Origin: CAZRZN01 sp964604565 | GTDB lineage: Bacteria > Pseudomonadota > Alphaproteobacteria > Rhodobacterales > Rhodobacteraceae | Reading direction: 5' to 3' | Length of the DNA stretch: 5,871 nucleotides | Assembly: GCA_964604565.1 (NCBI GenBank) | Contig: CAZRZN010000265.1 | Coordinates: 1 to 5,871 of the forward strand | In this document: in pieces, positions 1 through 5,585 of the stretch | How the letters are laid out: every line of letters starts with the position of its first letter | Position numbering within the stretch: the first letter of the stretch is position 1 | Notes under the pieces: generated by a model | Database searches by the model: none | What the model was told of the DNA's origin: nothing | What the model saw: the letters and a program-made list of their open reading frames with translations, nothing else | Program-made: the position numbers and the translations under genes

Positions 1-952
1 TGCCGCTGTCGGGCACCGGGCAGACGAGGTCGGCGTCGACGGGGGCTTCCTTGGCCAGTTCGCGGCCGATCGCCTCGCGGGTTTCATACACCGACCGCCC
101 GCCAAGGATGGAGTCGGGGCGCGAGAAGTACACATGTTCGAAAATGCAGAAACGTGGTTTCTGCCGGCGGAAGGGAAAATGGCTCTCGACCCCGCTGTCG
201 GTCGCCACCACCATCTCGCCGGGTTCGATCTCGCGCACGAAATCCGCGCCGATGATGTCCAGCGCACAGGTTTCGGAACTCAGCACCCAGCCATCGCCCA
301 GCTTGCCCAGCACCAGCGGGCGCACGCCCAGCGGATCGCGCACGCCGATCAGCTTGGTCCGGGTCATGGCGACGACCGAAAAGGCGCCTTCGACCCGGCG
401 CAGCGCGTCTTCCATGCGGGCGGGGATGTCGCGTTGCAGCGAACGCGCCATCAGGTGGATGATGCATTCGCTGTCGGACGAGGACTGAAAGATCGACCCG
501 CGGTCGATCAGTTCACGCCGCAGGGATTCCGCGTTGGTGATGTTTCCATTGTGCGCGATGGCCGCGCCGCCCATCGAGAATTCCCCGAAAAAGGGCTGCA
601 CGTCGCGGATCTGCGTCGGACCCTTCGATCCGGCGGTGGAATAGCGCACATGCCCGATGGCAAGACCGCCGGGCAGGGTTTCCATCAGCGACTGTTTGGT
701 GAAATTGTCCCGCACATAGCCAAAGCGACGGGCCGAATTGAACCCGTGGTCCGGGTCGTAGGACACGATGCCCCCCGCCTCCTGACCGCGGTGCTGCAGC
801 GCGTGCAGCCCAAGGGCGACAAAGTTGGCGGCGTCGGACATGCCGACCACGCCGAATATCCCGCACTCCTCTTTCAGCTTGTCGTCGTTGTCCGGATCGC
901 GGACCGCGTCGAAGTCAAAAGGATGTGCTGGTGGAAAGATTGGGTCGGACAA
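1..952 (-). CDS. purF: Amidophosphoribosyltransferase (PurF), N-terminal 317 residues, runs off left edge
   Basis: PurF transfers the amide nitrogen of glutamine to PRPP, giving 5-phosphoribosylamine, the first committed step of purine synthesis in the cytosol. The visible part covers the whole class II glutamine amidotransferase domain and the start of the phosphoribosyltransferase domain. The N-terminal nucleophile is Cys30 in KEECGIFG. Other active-site blocks seen are HVRYST (101-106, Arg103), HNGN (134-137), SSSDSE (157-162) and LSSETCALD. The fragment ends at CPVPDSG, close to the PRPP-binding region. The start is TTG at 952-950: it is the only ATG/GTG/TTG codon in frame between an upstream stop and Cys30, and GGAG lies 7 bases before it. 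This gives a 29-residue propeptide, which must be removed to free the Cys, as in Bacillus-type rather than E. coli-type PurF. About 170 C-terminal residues are missing. It lies 96 bases downstream of cvpA, the classic cvpA-purF arrangement. The family call is essentially certain; the start is a strong inference. Confidence 0.96.
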   Translation of the reverse strand, partial: MSDPIFPPAHPFDFDAVRDPDNDDKLKEECGIFGVVGMSDAANFVALGLHALQHRGQEAGGIVSYDPDHGFNSARRFGYVRDNFTKQSLMETLPGGLAIGHVRYSTAGSKGPTQIRDVQPFFGEFSMGGAAIAHNGNITNAESLRRELIDRGSIFQSSSDSECIIHLMARSLQRDIPARMEDALRRVEGAFSVVAMTRTKLIGVRDPLGVRPLVLGKLGDGWVLSSETCALDIIGADFVREIEPGEMVVATDSGVESHFPFRRQKPRFCIFEHVYFSRPDSILGGRSVYETREAIGRELAKEAPVDADLVCPVPDSG

Positions 953-958
953 GAGGCA

Positions 959-963
959 TCTCC
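959..963 (-). promoter_or_regulatory. Shine-Dalgarno sequence for the TTG-started purF
   Basis: Read on the minus strand, GGAGA lies with its GGAG core 7 bases before the TTG at 952-950, an ideal spacing. An out-of-frame ATG at 958-956 overlaps this element too closely to be served by it and reaches a stop after 14 codons. The site therefore supports TTG as the true purF start. Confidence 0.7.
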
Positions 964-987
964 GAATCCGCTTTGCATTCGCAGCAT

Positions 988-1016
988 GTCATAGTCGCCA
1001 AGGAGGGGCTTGTCAC
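988..1016 (-). promoter_or_regulatory. Candidate sigma70-type promoter for purF
   Basis: On the minus strand a -35-like GTGACA (1016-1011, 5 of 6 to TTGACA) is followed after exactly 17 bases by a -10-like TATGAC (993-988, 4 of 6 to TATAAT). Transcription would begin near 981, leaving a leader of about 30 bases before the TTG start. Just upstream is a stretch richer in A/T than its surroundings (about 1017-1032). Spacing, position in the only sizeable gap before purF and local base composition support it. It is still a short-motif match, and purF may also be reached by read-through from cvpA. Confidence 0.35.
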
Positions 1017-1030
1017 GAAACGATTACAAA

Positions 1031-1043
1031 TGCGCGGGGCGCA
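1031..1043 (-). terminator. Small GC-rich hairpin just after cvpA, possible weak terminator or attenuator
   Basis: TGCGC and GCGCA form a perfect 5-bp stem around a 3-base loop, beginning six bases after the cvpA stop codon. On the transcript it is followed by an A/U-rich run containing UUUG and GUUU rather than an unbroken U tract. Stem length and tail are both weak for an intrinsic terminator, so at most it would reduce read-through from cvpA into purF. Confidence 0.2.
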
Positions 1044-1048
1044 GCGGG

Positions 1049-1606
1049 TCACGGAGCATCACAAACGCTTACGAGTTGTTCATACTGCGCGGTAATCCAG
1101 CCAAGCGCCTGTTCGGGGTTCTGATCCTCGACCCGGTCGGTGAACTGCGAAAAGACCGCCGCGGAGCGCGAGTCGTTGATCATCGGGATGTCCTGCGCCG
1201 TGATCACGGTTTCGTAGACGAAGAAGGCGATCGCCACCAGCAGGATGCCCCGCGCCACCCCGAAGAAGAATCCCAGCGCCTGATCCAGTCCGCCGAGGGC
1301 GGAGCGCTGGATCAGGGCGGAAAACAAGGGTGTGAACAGGGACACGACCACCAACGCGACGGTAAAGATCGCTGCAAACGAAGCGATGACCGCCAGTTCG
1401 CAACTGTCCGCGAGGAAATCGCCGATCACGGGGATTTCCTTGACCAGCGGCTGCACTTGCGATGCGAACATGAAGGCCACGATCGCGGCGGCGATCCAGC
1501 CGAGGATCGCCATCGCCTCGCGGACCAGACCGCGGGAATATGCCAGCAGTGCGGACAGCAGGATTATGACGCCCACCACCCCATCGACGATTGTAAAGCC
1601 TTCCAT
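1049..1606 (-). CDS. cvpA: CvpA family inner-membrane protein
   Basis: A 185-residue integral membrane protein of the CvpA family, named for colicin V production in E. coli; its molecular activity is not established. About four hydrophobic helices are visible, near residues 5-22, 32-48, 70-92 and 111-133, followed by a polar C-terminal tail of some 50 residues. Two family landmarks are present: the basic motif after helix 1 (YSRGLVREAMAILGW, 23-37) and the G-rich block LGGLDQALGFFFGVARG (104-120). The ATG at 1606 is preceded by a purine-rich GGACGAGG stretch and gives an N-terminus (MEGFTIVDGVVG) typical of the family. The gene sits between radA and purF, and cvpA-purF adjacency is widespread in Proteobacteria. 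Length and motifs are normal, with no sign of damage. Confidence 0.93.
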   Translation of the reverse strand: MEGFTIVDGVVGVIILLSALLAYSRGLVREAMAILGWIAAAIVAFMFASQVQPLVKEIPVIGDFLADSCELAVIASFAAIFTVALVVVSLFTPLFSALIQRSALGGLDQALGFFFGVARGILLVAIAFFVYETVITAQDIPMINDSRSAAVFSQFTDRVEDQNPEQALGWITAQYEQLVSVCDAP

Positions 1607-1697
1607 CTGCCTCGTCCGCCTCTTTTGGTCCGGCCTCTGCGGCCGCTATTGTCGTGCTTGCAGCCGGAATCACCAGCCCATGGCCTGTTTTCGGTCT

Positions 1698-3065
1698 CTA
1701 CCCGGCGCCGAACACATCGCCGACAAAGGAGACGAGGTCGGGCATCTGCGACAGGTCCATCCCGTCCGATGCCAGTGCCTTTCCCCCATGCGGCAGGATC
1801 GCCTTGGAGAAACCAAGTTTGCGCGCCTCTTTCAATCTGTTTTCCGACTGTCCCACGGGACGCAGGCTCCCTGATAGGCTGATTTCGCCAAAAACGACAG
1901 TATCGGCAGGCAGTGCCGCGTCCTCGCGTGCGGAAAGTAGCGCAGCGGCCACAGCCAGATCGGCCGCCGGTTCGGTCACGCGCATCCCGCCAGCCACGTT
2001 CAGATAGACGTCAAGACCTGCAAAGGGGATGCCGCAGCGCGATTCGAGCACGGCAAGGATCATTGCCAGCCGCCCGCCGTCCCAGCCCACGACCGACCGG
2101 CGCGGCTGGCTGTGCGGTGACGGGGCGACGAGCGCCTGCAATTCCACCAGAACCGGCCGCGTGCCCTCGATCCCGGCAAAGACCACCGATCCGGGGGCCG
2201 GTTCCCCACGTTCGGACAGGAACAGGGCCGAGGGATTCGCCACCTCCGACAACCCGCCGCCTGTCATCTCGAACACTCCGATTTCATCGGTCGGGCCAAA
2301 GCGGTTCTTGACCGAGCGCAGGATACGGAACTGGTGCCCGCGCTCGCCCTCGAAATAGAGCACCGTATCGACCATGTGTTCCACGACCCGCGGCCCGGCC
2401 AGCTGTCCTTCCTTTGTGACATGGCCGACCATCATGACCGAACTGCCGAACCGTTTGGCGAAGGTGGTCAGCTCATGCGCCGCCGCGCGCACCTGGCTGA
2501 CGGATCCGGGGGCGCTGTCCACATTGTCCGACCACATCGTCTGGATCGAATCGATGATGACAAGATCGGGGCGCGCCTCGTCGAGCGTGGTCAGAATATC
2601 GCGCAGGTTGGTTTCGGTCGCGAGCTTGACCGCCGCTTCGGCCAGGCCCAGCCGCTGCGCGCGCAGGCGGACCTGCGCGCTGGCCTCTTCGCCCGAAATA
2701 TAGATGACCTTGAGGCCCGCATTGGCAAAGGCGGCGGCAGCCTGCAACAGCAGCGTGGATTTCCCGATCCCCGGATCGCCCGCCATCAGCACGGCGCTTG
2801 CGGGCACCAGCCCGCCCCCCAGAACCCGGTCGAATTCGTCCAGCTTGCAGGCGGTGCGCGGCGGCGGAGCCTCCTTGGACGACAGGTCGCTGAGGATGAT
2901 GGCGCGCCCGCGCGAGGCGCCCAGCGTCTTGCGCGAGGGCCCTTGGCTCAGGGGTTTTTCCTCGACGATGGTGTTCCATTCGCCGCATGTCTCGCAGCGC
3001 CCGGCCCATTTGGTGCCGGTGGCGCCGCAGGACTGACAGACGAAACGCGTGGTGGGTTTGGCCAT
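1698..3065 (-). CDS. radA: DNA repair protein RadA (Sms), branch-migration ATPase
   Basis: RadA is a RecA-like hexameric ATPase that promotes branch migration of recombination intermediates during DNA repair; it acts on DNA in the cytosol. The 455-residue product has the full family architecture. An N-terminal zinc finger has Cys10, Cys13, Cys24 and Cys27 (CQSC and CETC). The Walker A is GDPGIGKS (96-103) and the Walker B LVIIDS (168-173). The RadA-specific KNRFG motif is at 253-257, and a C-terminal Lon-protease-like domain without proteolytic function follows from about residue 285. Length matches E. coli RadA (about 460). ATG 3065 (MAKPTTRFVC) is chosen because GGAG lies 5 bases upstream and the finger begins right after it; an in-frame extension to 3122 adds 19 low-complexity residues and is rejected. 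The gene lies 67 bases downstream of the PqiA-like gene and 91 bases upstream of cvpA, with no convincing terminator on either side, so co-transcription is possible. Confidence 0.97.
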   Translation of the reverse strand: MAKPTTRFVCQSCGATGTKWAGRCETCGEWNTIVEEKPLSQGPSRKTLGASRGRAIILSDLSSKEAPPPRTACKLDEFDRVLGGGLVPASAVLMAGDPGIGKSTLLLQAAAAFANAGLKVIYISGEEASAQVRLRAQRLGLAEAAVKLATETNLRDILTTLDEARPDLVIIDSIQTMWSDNVDSAPGSVSQVRAAAHELTTFAKRFGSSVMMVGHVTKEGQLAGPRVVEHMVDTVLYFEGERGHQFRILRSVKNRFGPTDEIGVFEMTGGGLSEVANPSALFLSERGEPAPGSVVFAGIEGTRPVLVELQALVAPSPHSQPRRSVVGWDGGRLAMILAVLESRCGIPFAGLDVYLNVAGGMRVTEPAADLAVAAALLSAREDAALPADTVVFGEISLSGSLRPVGQSENRLKEARKLGFSKAILPHGGKALASDGMDLSQMPDLVSFVGDVFGAG

Positions 3066-3088
3066 GGGATCTCCGGCTAGCGGGGGCA

Positions 3089-3103
3089 GGGGCTGTATGC
3101 CCC
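3089..3103 (-). other. Perfect 5-bp inverted repeat upstream of radA
   Basis: GGGGC and GCCCC flank a 5-base loop (ATACA in the transcript) in the 67-base gap between the PqiA-like gene and radA, about 23 bases before the radA start. There is no U tract after it, so it is not a convincing terminator. It could shape the radA ribosome-binding region or be incidental in GC-rich DNA. Confidence 0.2.
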
Positions 3104-3132
3104 ATCCGCGCCGGGACGCCAATGGGGGACGG

Positions 3133-3612
3133 TCAGGCTGCGGGTCTGCGCTGCTCCGCCAGCCCCAGCAGGATCGACGTCAGGATGCAGGCGGTGAACA
3201 GATACAGCCCCCAGGCCGGTTCGACCCGGCCAACCCCCATGCCCTTCGCCAGCGTGATATACAGCGCGATCAGAAAGACATCCGCCATGGCCAGTTTGCC
3301 GATGATCGCGACGGCGGGCAGGGCGCGCCGGTCCAGCAAGTGGAATTGGACCAGAGCCAGCCCGAGGGTCTTTATCAGCGGCGCCAGCAGCGCGAAAAGG
3401 GTCACCATCAGCGCCAGAAAGACATCCGTCTGCCACAGCGATTGAAGGCCGGAAATCACGCTGATCTCGTTCATGCCGAACAGCGGCAGCAGCCCCGCGC
3501 GCAGGAGGGGCGCGAACCACGCCACCGGATACAGGATCAACAGCGTGAGGTTGAGCCAGCGCAGCGCGGCCCACAGGGGATTTTGGCCCCCGGTCAGGAT
3601 GTCCACCACCAC
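3133..3612 (-). CDS. Single-domain paraquat-inducible protein A (PqiA/LetA) family membrane protein
   Basis: A polytopic inner-membrane protein of up to 159 residues matching one PqiA domain. The family hallmark, an acidic-hydrophobic block like DVFLIALLVxLVK, appears as TDVFLALMVTLFALLAP (62-78) and ADVFLIALYITLAKG (110-124). About four membrane segments are visible, near 18-38, 62-85, 98-122 and 132-152. E. coli PqiA and LetA carry two such domains, cytosolic Cys-pair metal sites, and MCE-protein partners that move lipids across the envelope. This protein is half that size and has one cysteine, so it lacks the CxxC pairs. Three tandem GTG codons (3612, 3609, 3606) are possible starts; the GGGG before them is best spaced (8 bases) for the third, so the product may be 157-159 residues. 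From the first GTG it overlaps the preceding gene by 19 bases. A role in lipid trafficking with the upstream mlaEF is inferred from context. Confidence 0.85.
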   Translation of the reverse strand: MVVDILTGGQNPLWAALRWLNLTLLILYPVAWFAPLLRAGLLPLFGMNEISVISGLQSLWQTDVFLALMVTLFALLAPLIKTLGLALVQFHLLDRRALPAVAIIGKLAMADVFLIALYITLAKGMGVGRVEPAWGLYLFTACILTSILLGLAEQRRPAA

Positions 3613-3980
3613 AGCCCCAGCAACCCGATCAGCAGCGCGCCATGCACCAGATCAAGCCAGCGCCAGCGCGCGTCGGGCATGGCCGAACTGATGAGGAACA
3701 GCGCGGAAGGGACCAGCAGGGCAGTCACCCCGCCGCTGCCCGCCATGAGCCGCGCGGCAGAGACATAGAGCGCGCCCTGATTGAGCCCAAGCGCCGGCGC
3801 CATGACCGTTGCCACGCCCGCCAGCGCGAGGATCATCGCCGCCAGCGCAGGCCAGCGCGCCAATCCGCCGCCCATCACCACCCGCAGCAGCGCCAGAACG
3901 GCCAGAACCTCCAGATAGATGAACTTCTTGGCGAACAGGAAAAAAATCAGCACCGGGTCCGGCTGGAATGGGAAATTCAT
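3594..3980 (-). CDS. Conserved-looking four-helix membrane protein of unknown function
   Basis: I do not recognise this 128-residue protein. It is strongly hydrophobic, with four probable membrane segments near residues 10-36, 43-63, 84-101 and 108-126. Two lysines (18-19) lie inside the first, long hydrophobic stretch; the linker between helices 3 and 4 is polar (PDARWRWLD), and the end is tryptophan-rich (LWWWTS). There is no signal peptide or cysteine. The start is ATG 3980: GAGG is 7 bases upstream, and the ATG overlaps the mlaF stop in an ATGA. A longer in-frame reading back to 4076 would add 32 arginine-rich, non-membrane residues lying over mlaF and is rejected. Its end overlaps the PqiA-like gene by 19 bases. 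The tight placement suggests an accessory membrane subunit of the MlaEF/PqiA-like system; a diverged PqiA-like half is a speculative alternative based only on similar size and helix count. Confidence 0.8.
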   Translation of the reverse strand: MNFPFQPDPVLIFFLFAKKFIYLEVLAVLALLRVVMGGGLARWPALAAMILALAGVATVMAPALGLNQGALYVSAARLMAGSGGVTALLVPSALFLISSAMPDARWRWLDLVHGALLIGLLGLWWWTS

Positions 3981-4723
3981 CGCACCGCCTCGATCGGGCC
4001 GGTCGCGCGCCCGGAAATGAACTGATCCACGTAGGGATCGCCACTGGTGTCCAGATCGCCGACCGGGCCGGTCCACTGAATGACCCCGTCATGCAGCATC
4101 GCGACCCGGTCGGCGATGGCGCGCACGCTGGTCATGTCATGGGTGATCGTCATGGCGGTCACGCCCATTTCTGTCACGATTTCGCGGATCAGCTCGTTGA
4201 TGACACCGGCCATGATCGGATCCAGCCCGGTGGTCGGCTCATCGAAAAAGATGATCTCCGGTTCAGCGGCGATGGCCCGGGCAAGGCCGACGCGCTTTTG
4301 CATCCCGCCGGACAGTTCGGCCGGAAAGCGGTCCGCCACATCTGCCTTCAGCCCGACACGGCGCAGCTTTTCCACGGCGATGGCGCGGGCCTCCTCCCTT
4401 GGTTTTTTCAGGCGGCCGCGCAGCAGGCGAAAGGCCACGTTCTGCCAGACCGTCAGGCTGTCGAACAGGGCCGCCCCCTGAAACAGCATCCCGAAGCGCG
4501 CGAGAAAGGCGTCGCGATCCGCCTTTGTCACATCCTCGCCGTCCAGCGTGATGCTGCCCGCGTCGGGCGTGACAAGGCCAAGGATGCATTTCAGCAGCAC
4601 CGATTTCCCGGTGCCGGAGCCGCCGATGATGACCATCGAGGATCCGCTTTCAAGGGTCAGATCGACACCGCGCAGCACCCGGTTTTCGCCGAATGCCTTT
4701 GCGACACCTTGCAAGTCGATCAT
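3977..4723 (-). CDS. mlaF: Lipid-transport ABC ATPase, MlaF family
   Basis: The cytosolic ATP-hydrolysing subunit that powers the MlaE permease; in E. coli MlaFEDB moves phospholipids between the membranes to keep outer-membrane asymmetry. The 248 residues contain every ABC element: Walker A GGSGTGKS (34-41), Q-loop Gln82, signature LSGGMQKR (137-144), Walker B IIFFDE (157-162, catalytic Glu162), D-loop GLD (166-168) and switch His195. The tail DQFISGRATGPIE (233-245) resembles the C-terminal extension of MlaF proteins (QFxxGxxxGPx), which sets them apart from general ABC ATPases. ATG 4723 is preferred over GTG 4729 because the AAGGGGG run lies 5 bases before the ATG but would abut the GTG. 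The stop overlaps the next gene's ATG by four bases (ATGA). The gap from mlaE holds only a possible 28-codon ORF. The family call is strong; substrate and transport direction are not determinable here. Confidence 0.93.
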   Translation of the reverse strand: MIDLQGVAKAFGENRVLRGVDLTLESGSSMVIIGGSGTGKSVLLKCILGLVTPDAGSITLDGEDVTKADRDAFLARFGMLFQGAALFDSLTVWQNVAFRLLRGRLKKPREEARAIAVEKLRRVGLKADVADRFPAELSGGMQKRVGLARAIAAEPEIIFFDEPTTGLDPIMAGVINELIREIVTEMGVTAMTITHDMTSVRAIADRVAMLHDGVIQWTGPVGDLDTSGDPYVDQFISGRATGPIEAVR

Positions 4724-4806
4724 CGCCACCCCCTTGGCGGCCCAGCCGCATCGACCGGTGCCGTCATCGTGTCGCGGATCGGCGCTGTGCCCTGCCTGAC
4801 CGTCAT
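4720..4806 (-). CDS. Possible 28-codon bridging ORF between mlaE and mlaF
   Basis: An ATG-started ORF fills the whole mlaE–mlaF gap. Its ATG overlaps the mlaE stop in an ATGA (4806-4803), and its TGA overlaps the preferred mlaF ATG in another ATGA (4723-4720). The predicted peptide begins MTVRQGTAPIRDTM and ends PPRGWR; it is proline- and arginine-containing, with no hydrophobic segment and no family I recognise. There is no well-spaced Shine-Dalgarno sequence for it, so it would rely on termination-reinitiation after mlaE. Its most likely use would be as a coupling cistron that carries ribosomes from mlaE to mlaF. The alternative is a chance open frame in a GC-rich spacer, since stops are rare in such DNA. 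Confidence 0.3.
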   Translation of the reverse strand: MTVRQGTAPIRDTMTAPVDAAGPPRGWR

Positions 4807-5585
4807 AGCGAGAAAAACGCCCCCGTCAGCAGGAAGTTCGCAGCGAGGATCAGCACCGCCGCCGCCTCGACCGATCCCTTGGTCGCGCGGCCCACACCCT
4901 GCGCGCCCCGTCCGGAATTCATCCCGAAATAGCAGCCCATCAGGGCCGCCAGCCCGCCGAAGGCGCAGCCCTTGACCAGCGAGGAGATCACGTCGAGCGG
5001 TTCGAGGAAATCGACCGTGTTCTTCAGATAGGCCGCCGGGTTGAAACCCAGCGACCCGGTCGCCACCGCATAACCGCCAAAGATGCCGATCACGTCGCCG
5101 ACCGCCACCAGCAGCGGCACCACGATCAGCGCCGCCAGAACGCGCGGCCCGACCAGATATTTCATCGGGTCGGTCGACAGCGTCACCAGCGCGTCGATCT
5201 GTTCGGTCACCTTCATGGTGGCGATTTCCGCCGCGATGGAGGACGTGACCCGCGCCGCGATCATCAGCCCCACCAGCACCGGCCCAAGTTCGCGCACCAT
5301 ACCGATGGCCACGATCTGCGGCACCACCGCCTCGGCGTTGAAACGCGAGCCGCCGGAATAGATTTGCAACGCCAGCGCCGCCCCGGTGAAGATCGCCGTC
5401 AGCCCCACCACCGGCAGCGACAGCCAGCCGATGTTCAGCAGCGCAAGGCCGAATTCCCGTCCGTAGAAGGGCGGGCGCAACACGCGGGCCAGCGCCGTCA
5501 GCCCGAAAAGCGTGACCCGGCCGAAAACCGCCAGCAGGGCCAGCGTGGCGCGCCCCAGCGCACCGAGAGGGGCAAGCAGGCTCAC
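4803..5585 (-). CDS. mlaE: Lipid-transport ABC permease, MlaE family
   Basis: The inner-membrane permease of the Mla-type phospholipid transporter, partner of the downstream MlaF. The 260-residue protein has the MlaE domain: an N-terminal amphipathic/hydrophobic region (1-35), then membrane segments near 50-75, 88-112, 145-175, 200-220 and 240-258. The family signature runs from GMVRELGPVLVGLMIAARV (95-113) into AAEIATMKVTEQIDAL (118-133), the coupling-helix region that contacts the ATPase. The start is a GTG at 5585 that overlaps the alr stop by four bases (GTGA). No strong Shine-Dalgarno precedes it, which fits translation coupled to alr. Length matches E. coli MlaE (260). The window holds no mlaD, mlaC or mlaB next to it, unlike the E. 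coli mlaFEDCB operon, so the MCE partner must be encoded elsewhere or be different. Confidence 0.94.
   Translation of the reverse strand: MSLLAPLGALGRATLALLAVFGRVTLFGLTALARVLRPPFYGREFGLALLNIGWLSLPVVGLTAIFTGAALALQIYSGGSRFNAEAVVPQIVAIGMVRELGPVLVGLMIAARVTSSIAAEIATMKVTEQIDALVTLSTDPMKYLVGPRVLAALIVVPLLVAVGDVIGIFGGYAVATGSLGFNPAAYLKNTVDFLEPLDVISSLVKGCAFGGLAALMGCYFGMNSGRGAQGVGRATKGSVEAAAVLILAANFLLTGAFFSL

Noticed and set aside
134..994. 286-codon open frame on the plus strand
   Set aside because: It lies antisense to purF, whose catalytic motifs are clear. It lacks a recognisable domain and its composition (His/Arg/Asp-rich) is typical of the complementary frame of a GC-rich gene.
1607..1697. Terminator or promoter in the radA–cvpA gap
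   Set aside because: Only short GGCC-type inverted repeats and a NotI-like palindrome are present, with no U tract; promoter hexamers were no better than chance.
1010..1882. 290-codon plus-strand open frame
   Set aside because: It is antisense to cvpA and the end of radA. The residues are strongly charged and repetitive without motifs, as expected of a shadow frame over membrane-protein codons.
2334..3080. 248-codon plus-strand open frame
   Set aside because: Antisense to the zinc finger and Walker regions of radA; no independent ribosome-binding or family evidence.
3066..3122. 19-residue N-terminal extension of RadA
   Set aside because: The ATG at 3065 has a well-placed GGAG and puts the zinc finger at the usual distance; the extension has no family support.
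3085..3128. TTGGCG–17–CATACA promoter-like pair upstream of radA
   Set aside because: Only 4/6 and 3/6 matches in a GC-rich spacer; too weak to call.
3968..4975. 335-codon plus-strand open frame
   Set aside because: Antisense to mlaF and the mlaE end. Its length reflects scarce stops in GC-rich DNA, not a gene.
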